A stretch of DNA of 64,000 nucleotides from Lepas anatifera. Lineage: Eukaryota > Arthropoda > Thecostraca > Lepadidae. This document shows, one piece after another, positions 11,473-52,617 of the stretch. The stretch is taken from positions 716,001 through 780,000 of the forward strand of contig JAOTON010001575.1 of NCBI GenBank assembly GCA_034440635.1. Direction: 5' to 3'. Numbering within the stretch: position 1 is the first letter of the stretch; each line of letters starts with the position of its first letter. The translations under genes were made by a program, and so were the position numbers. The notes below the pieces were generated by a model. That model saw only the letters and a program-made list of their open reading frames with translations, was not told the DNA's origin and made no database searches.

Positions 11473-12639
11473 TGTTATGGTCTATTTCACGATTTCCAAA
11501 ATTGTGTTGTTTTTCAGGACTTCACAGTCATCTGTAAGAGGACAAATAAATCACGTAAAATGAATCAACGAAATAAAGAGTAGCGATAGAAAGGTGGCCC
11601 CACACCTTCAGAGCTTTCAGCCTTACCAACTTGTGTTACAGTACACGAACGTATCCACAGCACAGTGGTTCATGGCGAACAATATAGTACAAGCACATTG
11701 AACTGGACACGGGGGAAATAAAAGTTAAGTCGCGCCGAGAAACCACGGCGTAAAATTTCGGAGCTCCCGCCGAATGCGTAAGTCTTCAATCCCAGAACAC
11801 ATTATATAAAGATGCGAACAGAGCAGAGTGGCAGCATGGCCGTAAAAACATTCAGAGCCAACCACTCGAATTCCTCTACGTCTCCCCCACGACTTTTGGG
11901 TATAATGTAAGCAAAAATCCGTAACGTAAAATGGGACTACTTTGAAATCGTGGGTAAGTTCCAGCTGTGTTAAGGATTGATAAAAATGACATTTGATCCG
12001 GGAATGGTTCCGTGGAAAGTAGTACAGAACTGACAAGGAAAAATAAATGTATAAGCAAAGTGTATTTATTTGGCATTTACGAAAATGAGTAAAAATTTCG
12101 CACGTTTCTTATGCTGCTTAAGTTTCTAGTATGAGGCACGGCGGAAAATGGATAGTTGTCTGAAATCCCACTGCGAAGAATTTGTGCCTTATCCAAGTAT
12201 TATTTTCCCCTGACTGAACTGATTGAATCCAAACACATAATATAGTTGGTAACACCAACATTCATACAATTACTGCACCCATTCATTCTCAGACTACAAA
12301 GGACAGTGGTCCTCTGGAGAGTTGACAATTTTCAAAGAAAACAAAGAGAATTTAAGTGCACATGTCTAGAACAGTCCCGAGCACCGTCGCATCCTTATGC
12401 CACATCAACATCCAGGTGCCAATGTAAGTTTCCAAACAACATGGATCCTGAATTCCATTTCTGTCATGTTGTTCAATACAAAAAAATCAATACAAATATT
12501 TCTCTGAGCACTCAAAAATATTTAAGTGATAGAATTTTCCCACCATCTCTTTTATAATAGTGGACATTTTAGAAGACAAAAACACACCACAAAATACTTG
12601 ATTCACAAATGTTGCAATTTTTGACAGAATAATAGGAGC
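11473..12639. other. Upstream of NPLOC4, no gene; putative 5' UTR/promoter region
   Basis: The minus-strand 5' UTR of NPLOC4 must lie to the right of 11472, but I see no clear TATA box, CpG cluster or further exon boundary. Just downstream, inside NPLOC4 intron 1, there is a C homopolymer at about 11210-11224. Confidence 0.4.
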
Positions 12640-13807
12640 TTAACCCTTGCCCCGGTGGCGGGTAGGAGCCACCTTCGCCCTGGTGGGGGCTAAAACAGAC
12701 CGCCACGATCTCAAAACTAAGAGAGTTAGGAAAAGTGCAAAACGGCAATCAAAAGCTCTTCGAAAATTATATCCAAAATGCTTCTGTCATTTTTCTCGTC
12801 AGGTCAATATCAAGGTCACCAGAGGTCAAAACAGGTCAAAATCGCTAATATGAGGTGTACTAAGAAACCTCATATATCTCAGACACTATGATAGCTAGAT
12901 ACCTTTTTCAAACACGATTCGAAAGCTCTTGAGTTGCTCTTTCATTGCAGTGACATTCATTTTCGTGTCAGGTCAAAGCCTAGGGAGCTACAGGTCACTG
13001 AATATTGGGAATTTTCTTGGGAATGTCCATAGCCACCCATGCATAAGGGTGTTTCCTTTTCACTCATAAATTACAAACCAAGCAAAATACAGCCATAGTT
13101 GATGCACCACTGCAATCGTCTCGACAATACAAATCGAATGATATATAATATTGCAATGCCAGGTCAAATTTGAAAATTTGACCTGACCCAGGTCAACGGT
13201 CTGACCCAACTTGACCTGGTATGGTCATGATGTACATCATTTGACTTCCAGTGACTATACAAACACTTCGGTGATAAAATAAAAGTTCTATCTTTGTTTA
13301 TTCAAAATTTATCGAGTAAAACTAAAAAATGCATCCTTGACCTGAGGTGACCTTTAAAAGGTCACCAGCCAATTTTTGGCATCAACCTCAGAAATGAGGT
13401 AAGATCAAGCCATAACTGAGAAAAGCTTAGGGTACTTACTGAGAAAAGCTCATTTCGTGATTTTCCCCATGTATTTACAACGGGAGGTAATGCTCTGCAC
13501 ATGACCTTAAGTCACCATTATCAAAAATCCCGGAAAAAATGTTGTAGCTCCTGGTGGGCCCAATATGTGGTATGACTTTCAACTTGATCAATTAACCCGC
13601 CTTTTATTTATGCAGTCCTAAACATTTTTGAGGTGAGGTCACTTCACCTGGCCTGGTGACCTGACCTGATATGACCTTGAGCTAAAATTTTCAGGAAAGA
13701 TGTAAAATGATGAAGGAACAGCTAGACCAAGTTTGGCAGCTGCGCGCCGCCGTTTTTTATCACTGAAAACCTGAGGGGTCTAAAAGACCCCCACCGGAAA
13801 GGTTGAA
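12640..13807. mobile_element. TTAA-bounded piggyBac-like MITE rich in AGGTCA (copy P1)
   Basis: Left end TTAA-CCCTTGCCCCGGTGG; right end has the decayed complement (CCCCCACCGG ... GGTTGAA). The interior carries many AGGTCA/TGACCT hexamers, for example around 12803-12840, 13160-13220, 13340-13370 and 13630-13680. No transposase frame is visible, so it is non-autonomous. The right TTAA is mutated. Confidence 0.7.
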
Positions 13808-16800
13808 AACACAAATAAAACTAGCCATATTTTCCCAGCGTTGTTATGTAAACTTCAGCAATACAAAATCAAAAACACATTACTACAAATGCCTGAAATA
13901 TATTCCTTGTTTATATTAAGTTTGTTGGCTGATGAAAAAAATGTTACAAAGCATGTAAGAGCAGTCTTTTTCTCCTAATTATTTCACATTATCCCAAGGC
14001 AGGATTATTGCTTTAGTGGTGGACAAAATGGGCACAAAGGATCATAACCATTTCATTGTACCCTAAATCTGAAAGTACCAGAAAATAATACTTCTGCACT
14101 GCAGTGGTTTCTGCATGCAGTAAAGGCATCTTGGCCTGTGAAGAGCAGCTCAGGTATATGTGACAGGCATTCAAAGGCCTGCACATAATTAGGATCAATT
14201 TGATAACAAAACCAATTGCACGCTCAATCATAAAGGAATGTCCTGTGCTGAAGTTGAAAGTGAAGTCAGCAAAACTGAGAAGTGATAGTAGCTTGCAGGA
14301 TCTTGTGCTTCTGGCAGTGACAGAGGGTAGATACCTTCCTGGATTAATTGTTAATTCGATCTGGTCCATAATTCACACACCAGGGCATAGATTTCCATGA
14401 CTGTGTGCCTGCTGACTGTGAGATTCATCTAGCCCCACCACAGGGTGTGAATACAGTCGCCTGAACAATGCAAACTGTTAGAAATGAAACTAAAACTTTT
14501 AGAAATTAAACTTTTAAGCCTACTGCCACATCCAGAGTTCGCCGTACTGCCTTTAGGTGTCACATTGTAAATGACTGGAACTCGCTACTGGTGTCCGTGG
14601 TTGAAGCCAGCACTGTCAAACAGTTCAAGGCAAGACTGGACTCAAATTGGACTCACCTATGGTACAAGGTCCCTGACTGACCGACCCTGCATCCACGGGC
14701 GACTGCCTGTGGTTTTGACTCAGTCTCTCCGGCTGAGAAAAACCAAATGAGGACTTCTGTTAATTAGAGCTCATCATAGAACGGAACCTGCAGGCCATTT
14801 GGCCTCCAAAATTTCCGACAACCATAGGTAAGGTAGGTAAGGTAAGGTAACTGTTCAGAAGACCTTAAAAAAATTATGGTGGAGCTTACAACACCAATCC
14901 AACATGGACCATCCCCAAAATGCATTGAAATAATTACTTGAACTTAAACCCCACACTGAATAAATACCTCTGAATATTTATCTCTTCATTCTAAACATGT
15001 GTTGTGTTTGCAATGTGCTGCACCTGAATACATGTATGGAAGTAAGTACAGCCCCTTGCCATTGCATCCATACACACTAGGCTCAGAAATTTTTGTTCTA
15101 GTGTGAGCAAACTACTGTTTGCAGAATCATAATTCAGCATCCAGCTTGTGTGTTTTGAACCTAGCTACTGATAATGTGCCCACTAATACTCAAGAGCCTC
15201 ATGTTTTAGAAACTAATAGCAAAACACTAAATTGGCACAGGACAACCATCGGAAATGTTTTCTGCAAATTATTTTTAAATTATGAACCAGAAACCCAATT
15301 TTAGGGACAATATATAAAGCCAAGGGCAAGACCCACATGCTGTATATTTCATTGTGACCTAGGGAGCAATAGTGGCCCAGAATTTAGCCAAAACCTGTCC
15401 AACCTACTACCTAGTATGTACAGATTCAATTACAGGGGCTGTACACCAACTGGGACCATTAACGAACACATACTGGTCATTTATACCCAGAAGCCTGGAA
15501 CCAGGCTTTAAATAGCAGTTATAACTTTCACATCCACTTGGCCTAGCTGACCAATCACTTTATGATACTCATATATGTGAAAGAACCCTCATGGACAATC
15601 TAGAAAAATCCAGAACTATGAAATAACTGTTCTTAAAATTAGAATGACCAGCATAACTGGAAATTGAGCATACTACACCCATTATTATGCACCGTATAAA
15701 GCCAAAAGTAACATTCATATAATAAATTTGGCCAAGCTAATTTCAGATCAACAAATAGTATAAACTTCAGACCACTATCACGCCTTTACCTTGGTTACCT
15801 ACCAATGGGAAGAAATACTTCGCATCACCCCTGCTCCTGATGCTCTTGTTGTTTGTGTTCGCGGTGTTGATGCTACTATAACAACTTGTACTGGAAGAAC
15901 CAAGTACACGGTTCCTTTAGATACCAAGAGGATGTAATCCAGCCTTGAGTATGATAATGCACGCGAGAACAGCAGCGCGTGTTTACTGCCTTGTGATTTT
16001 TTTGGTGGAAGATGACTGAATCTTCCGGCAAAGGTCTGCGCCACAAATGAGTAAAAATACGCTTGTGTTCCAAAAGAGCTTTGAGAGTAGAAAACTACAA
16101 CTTGACGTGCTTTAATTTTCCTACTCTCTTTTGTCAGCTTCAATGCGCTTATCATGAAGCAAGAAATATGCTATGTTGGAATATAATTATTCTTACCTCA
16201 TTTGTAAATTTTTTAATTTTTTTCGGCAAGAGCTTTGCTTTGGGCAAGAGACGTAGGGGAAGCTCTGGACTCTGAAGTCAAAGGTTGGTGAAATGTTTTG
16301 AGTGGTCAAGAGTCATGGACATGGTTAATGACTTTGAGTATATACAATTCGAGCCCCTCCCGCAATATATAGAACACCATCACCATTACTCTATTGCCTT
16401 GATAGAACACCATATATGGTGTATATGCCCCCTTCAAGAGCAAGGGCGGTCCGTGGTGTCACTTCACGAGGACGTAGGGATGTTTCCACTGCGGGGTATT
16501 GACATTCTAAATTTTCGATGTTTTCATGCAAATGTGAAAGATCAAGGCGAATTCAACCCTCTACTACCCTGAATTCAACTACGTTCCATATGTCATAGGC
16601 GGATCCAGCATTGCCAATCGGGGGAGGGGGTGGCCCAGCTTACCAGGGGAGGGCGCCACATTTGGCCGTGAAACTTATCGGGGTAGCAAATTGTATCGGC
16701 GAGTGCCCATTTTCGCATCCTGGGGGGGGGTGGAAAACGACATTTCAGGGGGCCGCCATATGTGTTGAACAGCTTATAGGGAATCGTTAATGTAACCCTT

Positions 16801-18340
16801 GATAGGGTGTATAGTTAGAATTGTATTATTATTACCTGAATCAGGTGGGCTCAGTAAGCTCAGCTTCAGATCCAGTCGTCAGGTGGCGAGCTGTGCTGCT
16901 GTATAGGTGGCAGCAGGTATCTGGAGGTTATCGCTTTTTGTGAAATAGTTATGATGCGACCATGGTACTGGCATACCCGCGTGGAAGCCGCTTGAGCACA
17001 AATAAAGTCAGTTGTTGCATTGAGTAGGTACCTGATACTTGTACAGCGGCTGAATACAGGGATCAGAGGTAAAGTAAGGCCGCATAGATTCGCGAAGGGA
17101 AACCTACGAATATGGCTCGGTAGGTATGGGATCGGCCCAGCGTGGAATGTATTTTTGAAAATCATTCAGGGTGCTCGGTTTTTAAGCAATTCCAACTGCT
17201 AAATAACAAGGACATGTATTAATTTTTATTTATTTCAGACCTCACCGGATATTTTGATTTAAGTATAACTTTGAAGATATCCGGCCAGGGACGTAGGAAC
17301 AGGGGTCAGGGCAGCTGCCCCCTCCCCAACTTTCATGATTCTTAGCCATTAACCCTATGGTGTTGACTGGAAAGAAATGACTTGAAAATTCCTGCTGCCT
17401 CCCAACTTTGAATATAGTTCCAACGCTCCTGTATCCGACCACCCCTAGTGAAACCTGACAGTAATGGTAAAGCATTGTTTGCATTTTGATGTCTTTTTCC
17501 TTTTTTAATGACTGAAAGGATTTTAAAAAGTTTTTAAAAGGCCAGTGTAAAAATACATTAAAACACATTAAGCAGTGTCCTATGGGGCGTCGCCACTACC
17601 TCCGGCCCCTGACCGGCCGGCCCCTGATTCCCCTAATTTTCCGGTCCCGGTGGTCCGGGTCCGGCCCCCTTGGCTGCCTAGTCGTACTCCCCTCCCGGTT
17701 TTTCATCCTGGTGTGGCGACCCCCCATGTGGGAAGTTTGATTAAGAATGATGAAACCCGAATTCCCCACGGTTGTTTAAGGTGCGGCAACGATGGAATTT
17801 GACCATGTGGGAACAACCCGGTTTCGCTTTGTATGGTCTTGATTACCGGTGGGTGATGGACACTGGGGATAGTCCCAAGTGATTGTATGTAAATGGCACG
17901 TAACCATGAGTGCGATAATTCTATCTGGGGGTCTGGCTCTGGGCTGTCGATGACCGGGATGGGGGCGAATTTTGGGCATATTGGGTGCTGGAAAGCGCTA
18001 AAGACGGTGCACTTCAACACATTTACGCAAGTCCACGCAATTAAGGGAAGAAAATAGGAAACATCTTGTTCAAGTCCCAAACTTTGTTTCTGGACCTTCC
18101 CCTGAGCCACGAGTCTTAGGACACCCTAATCATTTTCAAAGATCTATGCCCCTGGCCCTCACACAGACCCATCAAACTAGTTAAAACTAATTCAAAGTCC
18201 TGAAAATGAAATCAAATAAGATATTAAGGATCGTTTGACACAAACTCGACCTTTCATTGACATTGAGGGTGCGTCGACACCCCCCCCCCCACCCAAGATA
18301 AAGGAGATAAGAATCCGCGTCCCTGGCCGTGGCGGATCCA
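13808..18340. other. Intergenic repeats between NPLOC4 and UPP
   Basis: Apart from the LINE piece listed separately, this holds MITE-like fragments: a piece starting CATAGGCGGATCCAGCA near 16596, and at about 17285-17450 a reverse-orientation relative of the 150-bp hAT-like MITE at 23399. I found no exon with conserved protein similarity on either strand. Confidence 0.5.
14527..14850 (+). pseudogene. LINE (CR1/L2/Jockey-type) reverse transcriptase C-terminal fragment with 3' tail
   Basis: In the frame ending with TGA at 14678-14680 the sequence reads FRCHIVNDWNSLLVSVVEAS, then TVKQFKARLDSNW. This is the familiar C-terminal motif of CR1/L2/Jockey reverse transcriptases (VV-x-WN-x-LP-x-x-VV-x-A-x-S-x-x-x-FK-x-RLD). 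About 140 bases of 3' UTR follow, then a short AGGTAAGGTAGG-like tail at 14824-14850. The 5' portion is missing, as expected for a truncated insertion. Confidence 0.8.
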
Positions 18341-18379
18341 GGATTTGAGTTGGGAAGGTTACCGTAGAAGGTCCCAACT

Positions 18380-18648
18380 GAGCGGAGAGTTTGGTGGACG
18401 ATGGGGGGAGAGAAGCTCTTCAAATTCGGCCAGGCGGCCGATGATTCCTGCCTCGCATGTGGTGAGCCGGGCTCCGTAGAACACCTACTAACGGAGTGCC
18501 CGGTCTACCAGGGTACACGTCAAAGAAAATGGGGCCCCACACCCAGGGCATTTTTTAAGGAAAAGTCAGTGGGGGGCATTTCTTGTGCTGGACATTATAG
18601 TGTCTTGAGGGATCAAGACCTCATTTTGAAGGGGTTTACTAAGACTTA
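18380..18648 (+). pseudogene. LINE ORF2 C-terminal remnant with CCHC-type zinc motif
   Basis: The open frame reads CLACGEPGSVEHLLTECPVY, matching the C-x2-C-x7-H-x4-C knuckle with VEHLL-x-ECP-x-Y found at the C-terminus of many LINE reverse transcriptases. It ends at TAG (18646-18648). There is no RT domain upstream, so it is a truncated copy. Confidence 0.7.
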
Positions 18649-18958
18649 GATGCGTTAGTGTTAAAAATGTTTCAATTTTTGTGTTATTCCATGTTACTCC
18701 AGATTATACATGCTGCCCAGGGCTGCCATTTTTTCCGCGGAAAAGGTGAAACCGATTTAGAAAAAAGGGTCAAGGAGGGGCTAAATTTTATTTTCACTAA
18801 AGTAGCCAAATAAATACCACAAAAGCCAGATTTGAGGCTAAAACAACCACCAGCGGTCGTCATAAACCCACAGCAAAAGCGACTTGTCTCACTGTTTAAA
18901 ACTATTTGTTGACAGTTTGATATTTACTTGACGCAAAATTGTCTAGCACACTACTCAT

Positions 18959-19418
18959 TTAAAGGGAATGTGGCAGCTTCATAACGTGATTTTAACTGAG
19001 ATAGCCAAGTTGTAAAGCAAGTCAGAAAACCCGGAACTCAATCTATCATTTGTTTTGGAACTCGAGATTTCTGTAGAAAAAAGCTAAAACCTACCTGAAA
19101 TGCACCCATCATGTATGTACCCTTAGCAGCAGGCCACAGTTGTCATGGCTGTTGGTGTAACGACATACGCTGACGTCACGGTGAGTATCGGCCAATCGAA
19201 GCCCTTGAAGCGTATTGAATATGGTAGTGGTTGTCAGATCATGGCATCATCCACTGGCAGATATTTTTTCTTTCCGTAGAGGAGCATTTTAAAAATGAAA
19301 ATATTGAGCTTATTTTACATTTTCCGAGAAATCATGGACGCCTCCTTGATTTTCGGCTAAAATTTCCCCTAATTACTCTAAATTCCAGGATTCGACCAAG
19401 GGGCCACATTCCCTTTAA
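18959..19418. mobile_element. TTAA MITE family 2, copy A (about 452 bp)
   Basis: Ends AGGGAATGTGGCAGC and GGCCACATTCCCT are inverted repeats flanked by TTAA on both sides (18959-18962 and 19415-19418). The interior shares the TTTTAACTGAGATAGCCAAG block with other copies. No ORF. Confidence 0.9.
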
Positions 19419-20211
19419 TAGGAAGCCCTTCCAATCCCGGGTGACTATCAAATGATTTCATCCACGTAACCAGAACATTTGTTAGCATCAATAACCATCT
19501 CGGCCGCACCGCTCCCCGCTAACATTTAATGCTTTCTCCCCAGCTATGCATATTTTGCTCTTGAACAGTGGCGGAACTAGGATTTTGGTAAGTGAGGAGT
19601 GCAGAGCCTCATAGGGCGCAATTTGCCATCAACTTTCCACCCGAAGGGCGCATATAGGTATCGCGTCCTCCGCGTCCGGTTTTCGGTAGCCATCATTCTT
19701 GTGGAGCGTGTTTTTAACAAAGTTTTGTCCTTCCCTCCCACCATCATACCATTTTTTTTGCTGCTCTGCTGCTTTTTCGGTGTCAGAATATCGTATTCAA
19801 GAGCGGATGAGGTCCAAAGAAGCCATATTTATAGGACAAGGGACAAACCAGAAATAGCTTAGGTGCCAGCTGCTAGACAAAGGGGCAAAAAGGCCAGATT
19901 TCAAGAAAGGGGCACCCGAAAAAAATCGCGGGTCCAAACGCAAAAAAAGGCCTAATCTGAGATATTCGGTCACAAAATGGCCAACCTGGCAGGCATGATG
20001 CTGCCGCAATGTATTCCAAATGAAAAGGTTATTTTCTTATTTTGCTTTATGAGTGTGGCAAGGTAAGTAAATTCCTAAAGTATCAAACACGAGTGGCTTA
20101 TAGGCTAAATCGAGATAATTTTTTATGTACATACCTACTATGATGTGTGGCTGTTGCTGTCAAAATCATCTAGGTAATGCAGTACAAAAACCAGTTAATA
20201 ATTGTTTAGGC

Positions 20212-20300
20212 TTATCGACACACCAACTGTCAGGGTCATATGGCGTCGCCAGCTCTTTCCTTGTTGGAAAGGTTTCTCGGGAGACGGTTCGATGATTCAA
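20212..20300 (-). repeat. SINE 3' fragment, same family as 42680-42868
   Basis: Contains the complement of the body segment found at about 42770-42860 (GGCTTATCGACACACCAACT, GGCGTCGCCAGCTCTTTCC). It is 5'-truncated; no tRNA-like head is present. Confidence 0.6.
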
Positions 20301-20436
20301 ACAAAGGGCAGTGGCCGAATATCTAAGCTATCCCAATTTTTAACATCTAGGAATCAATAAGAAAGGCTAGCTAACAACTTATCGACTTTGCAGAACAAAT
20401 TGATGCTGCGATCTCACTATAAATTTCACGGATATT

Positions 20437-20672
20437 ATAACAAGCGGCGGAAAAGGGGGACCAGGGGGCCTGACCCCCTTACTTTTGACCAGCAATTTCC
20501 TGATCTGAGTAAAAATGTGAGAAAACCGGAAATTTGTATAACCAGCCGCTGCGGAATGCAACGAGGACCTCAAATTCGAGCAGTTTTTGGTACTAACGTG
20601 GAAAATTTGTTGTCCGCATCAGGTTGAAGTTTGGCTGGCCCCCTCGCTTTTTTACCGGTGGTGACGTTTATG
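20437..20672. mobile_element. MITE of the CATAAGCG family, copy 1
   Basis: Begins AACAAGCGGCGGAAAAGGGG and ends ACCGGTGGTGACGTTTATG. It shares the interior AATTTCCTGATCTGAGTAAAA and CATCAGGTTGAAGTTTGGC with the copies at 44865 and 54064. Confidence 0.75.
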
Positions 20673-23398
20673 TATGCTACCACCACAAAAATAAATAAAA
20701 AGACGAAGCACTTCACACCGCCACACCAACAACCAGTCTTACATGTTTTGACTACACCGTGTCCCGTCTAATCCACGAACGAGCTCTAAGCGCTCACAAC
20801 TGACCGCGTGTGAAATGAGAGTATCATACAATCTCGCGACACTGGCTGGGGTCTAGGCTTCCGGTCGGATAGAACATGGTGTTTGATTGGTTGTAGGCCA
20901 GCGTTCATCTCCAGCATTGTGATTATTTGATGCTGAGGCTGCTTTGCCGGGATTTCCCGTAACTAGGCGCTTTGTTTCGTCTTCGCACGATGGAGGAGAC
21001 AGCCACGGATGGAAATTGTGTAACACAATTTTTGTGGACTGCAATTTGGCACCAGCAATAAAACTAAATTATTATTATAGGGTGGTGTTCTGTCTTATTT
21101 TCGTTAGGTAAGTTTTCATTTGTTGAAGTTTAAGTAATCTTCTGTCTTTTTCACTGGGGGGGCCAATTTCCGGGCACTGGGGGGGGCATTTCGGCCGACT
21201 GGGTGCAAATGCCCCCCCAGTTAACATGTTAAAAAATGGCCTGCCCACACCCACTCAACACTCTATACTCTCCGAAAACGCATAAAAATCTGGTCGTTCC
21301 TTCTGGAGGTGGGGAGGGCTCAGCGAGAGCCACCCTAAGAGCTGGCGAGGAAGAAAAAAGGGGGGGGCGTTGAAGCGGGGCGTGACTTCACTAGACTGGT
21401 AAACATCGGGGAGAGCTCCTCCCACCGGGGATTGGACGTGCAAACTTAAGAGGCCGATTATAAAAAAGTTAAGAAAAAATGTGTTGAGGTTTGACGACTT
21501 GCCAACTTCTTTGCAGTTTTATAGAACATACTTATTTCCTATAGCAACCTATGTCGCGAGGCTATTCTTAGGGTTCATCCATAAATTCTGCAATGCATAT
21601 TTCAGAATTTTTCACCTATCCTCTGTGTAGCGCTTGATGACGCTTTCGCTGACTCCTCCCCCACCCCCTTGGAATTACGTAATGTATGGATAGCCCCTAA
21701 AAGACTCCTGCCTCAGCCTCGTGGTCCAACAAAAACTCAAGGCTATGCAACGCGTGCAACACTTGCAAAAACTAGTTTGCCTGCATAGGGAGACAACATC
21801 TGGCGTTCCACATTGCCCGCCGCGTGCTCGGGATCTATCAAACAAAAGTTGCGGGATGATCGTGCCGGCTGATAGAAATAAGGGAACATATACCTTAGCG
21901 TCATCGCCTAGCATTTAGATCTCTTTCCAGGACAGATCGTGGGTAAACGCACTTCCGTACTCATAGGACCCGGAGGTTGTTATTGACCTCGATACGGAGG
22001 TCCGGGGTATAACATTCTTGACAACGATTGATGGCAGTGAAATATCTAGGTTTCGCTAAAGGGGGGCTCTTTTTTGCTAGGAGTGTCCACTGGGAGTGAT
22101 TTTTAAATGGCAGGTGATTTAAAAGTCTCACCAGAAAGTGGCGGAGCAAATTTGGCCACGGGCCGACTCTGTCAGGTAGGGACCGGCGTAGTAGGTGAGC
22201 AAACACAAACGCTGTGCTGTCTATGTATTTATTCTCAGCAAATCACACAATTGGCAGGCGGAATGGTGAGTTTCTTCCCTGATAAGTCCGTGAAAGAAGA
22301 CATATTTTCTCCTCTTGACCTGGGAGTAAGGTGCGTTGGCAATACGATCCTCTTCTGAGCAGACTGCAATAAAGCCACAATATCTGTGCAAACAAGGTGG
22401 AAAAAATAAGCTTGCTATGCGAATGTATTTTATTTCTCACGTTTAGCGGGAAATTTGGCCAGCTTTGCCAATGAGGTCCCATCGGCAGTGCCTCTATGAG
22501 CTAATTTAGTAGCCTTACTCGTTACATGTCTACGTCGGCAGACTTTATATTCGAAAGCGAAAATCTCCGGGATCCTAGGGCAGTGTGTGAATAGAAACAC
22601 GAAAATGGCGAATTAAATAAACAGCTGACGTCTCGGTACTAGAATGTGGCATGGCCAAAACAGTTCCAAATAAAATCAGGCTCGGATACGGAGACCCCTC
22701 CTCCCCTTCCCCGACGATTAGAGGCTTATTTATTGGGTGGCACACCACGATTCGGGTTGTAGCTTTACATCTCTGTGGGGGGCCTGGGCACCCCGAAGAA
22801 AGTAGTGTTAAAATATCCTTAAAATGTTCCTGATCTTCATGCTATGACTTTATAATGGTTTTAAACTGTTCAATAGATCTGTGGGAAACATAAAACACAC
22901 CTTATATTGTACTATCGCCTTTTCATATGGCGATTATTAACATTCTTCCAAATTTGGCACCCCAATCATTTTGAAAAATCCATGCCCCTGACGACGGTCA
23001 TCAAACAAAATCCAATGCATGTCCGTAAAATCGACTAAACAGGCAAAAATGGGAACAAAAAACCACATCCACCTCGGAATCGGCCCGAAACCTCTGGTCT
23101 ATCCAATTCAACTCACAATCAGCACCGGGTCCACACGGAGATCCAATCCGAAACACTCAAACTGCCACACTCATCGGAAACTCTCCTTTAGAGCCCTTCA
23201 CCCTTCGACAGGGGCGCCTAGTTCTATACCAAAAACACACGCCATCAGTTTTACACAGTACAGATACAAGACATTCGTTTCTTTGCTGTGAATATCCAGT
23301 AACTTTGAACGTCATGCTTTAGCCATCACTCCTGGTGTTCAGAGCGCTCTCCCGTCACATGGATCCATCATCGAATATCATATCAGCAATTGCACAAT

Positions 23399-23548
23399 CA
23401 TAGGCGTAGGAACGTCCAGAATATTGGGGGGGCAGCGGGCATTTTGAAGTCATTTCTTTCCAGTCAACGCCATAGGTTTAATGGTTAAGAATCATGAATA
23501 TTTGGGGGAGGCCATGGCCCCCTGGCCCACCCCGTTCCTACGCCTATG
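23399..23548. mobile_element. 150-bp hAT-like MITE with perfect 8-bp target duplication
   Basis: The terminal inverted repeat CATAGGCGTAGGAACG (left) and CGTTCCTACGCCTATG (right) is perfect over 16 bp. The 8-bp duplication TGCACAAT sits at 23391-23398 and 23549-23556. The intact ends and duplication indicate a fairly young insertion. Confidence 0.95.
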
Positions 23549-24381
23549 TGCACAATGCTCCATGGCACGCCCACAGCACAGGAATAAAGACAGACACTAC
23601 CTACTCACCACACACTGTCGTACACAAAAATAATGAATTCAGATTAACTTACCGAAGACATATATATACGGGTACATATGTAGCACCATTCCTGCTTCCT
23701 CTCAACTTAATGACATTTATCGTTTTCCGTGGCCCTCCGAAAATGATAAGTTACAGTACAAGTTTTAGAAACGGAAAAAGCTATCGTACTTACGCAACGT
23801 TTTATGTTCCAATGCTTCTGTAAGGTCTATTGAATTACCCCTGGCTTGTGCCATCTGGTTTTCGGGCCTGGCTAATAATACAAGTGCTCAAGTGAAAGCT
23901 TTCGAACGATGAGAACACATTATCCAGCACATTGAGGCTGATTCCAATGAATCCTCCCCCAATTTTGCACAGTTCAATCACGGTTGGTCCCCATTCCGAT
24001 AAGGCTGCCAAAAGCCTATATAGCTCAAGTATGAAGCTCAACGTAACTGTGGCCTTTTACTAGGAAGTTGTTTTTACGACATACTTTATAAAGCACATTA
24101 CATAGGTATGCCTGCAGCGGACGTGGCAAGAGCAGCAGCATTCTTCCACATGACTTCCACAAAACTTCACGACAACGAATGCGGAATTTTGAAACGATCC
24201 ATTGACAAGCGGACGGTAACCACGACGGCGAAGGCTCTGCAGGTACGCAATGAAACTAATTCAAAATTCAGCTTTTTCCCCACACATCTAGTAAGCATCT
24301 ACCATCCGACGAAAGGCCAAGTCCTCGAAATCTTCTGTCAGCGAAGACTGGAACCAACGGCAGCAGAGTGAGGTCACCTCT

Positions 24382-52321
<27,940 letters not shown>

Positions 52322-52521
52322 GGCGTTTAGCTTTTTGTTCACCACTTCGCCACAGAACCGCCTGGGGCAACGTCCGACCTTCCAATGACCGCCGGGCGAG
52401 CCCACCATGCCAAGCCATGCGATTGGCTGAGCGGATCAGAGCGCCGGCGCCCCGCTATCGACCCGGCCAATGACTTTGCCCGAGTCACGTAGGTCAAATT
52501 GCGTCAGCTGATTCGGTGAAG
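52322..52521. promoter_or_regulatory. GC-rich, CCAAT-containing promoter region of UPP, possibly bidirectional
   Basis: The 200 bp upstream of the UPP ATG are locally GC- and CpG-rich (GCGCCGGCGCCCCGC at about 52440-52455). A minus-strand CCAAT box lies at 52422-52426, about 100 bp before the ATG, with others on both strands (CCAATGACC at about 52382 and GGCCAATGAC at about 52465). No TATA box seen. Confidence 0.55.
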
Positions 52522-52617
52522 ATGTTCGATATCGAGGATTATGCACGAGACGATAGGGATTCCGGTCAATGTGACGACGTGCTCCACTGCGATTGCTGTA
52601 GGTGTAAAGTCACGTGA
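52522..52617 (+). CDS. Candidate divergent first exon or short ORF
   Basis: ATG at 52522 reads MFDIEDYARDDRDSGQCDDV then LHCDCCRCKVT and a stop (about 31 residues). An AG/GTGTAAAG donor-like site lies within the CDCCR part. The acidic, cysteine-rich composition and position across the UPP promoter suggest a divergent transcript, but I recognise no family and no follow-on exon. Confidence 0.25.
   Translation: MFDIEDYARDDRDSGQCDDVLHCDCCRCKVT

Larger units (their letters stand above)
19419..24381. other. Intergenic stretch 3' of UPP: MITE and SINE fragments
   Basis: Holds a CATAAGCGG-type MITE (20437-20672), a reverse SINE piece (20212-20300) and a hAT-like MITE (23399-23548), listed separately, plus G- or C-run fragments of decayed MITEs (about 21155-21215 and 22675-22800). 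No conserved exon. I could not fix the UPP polyadenylation site; no close AATAAA was found on the minus strand just past 24382. Confidence 0.45.
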
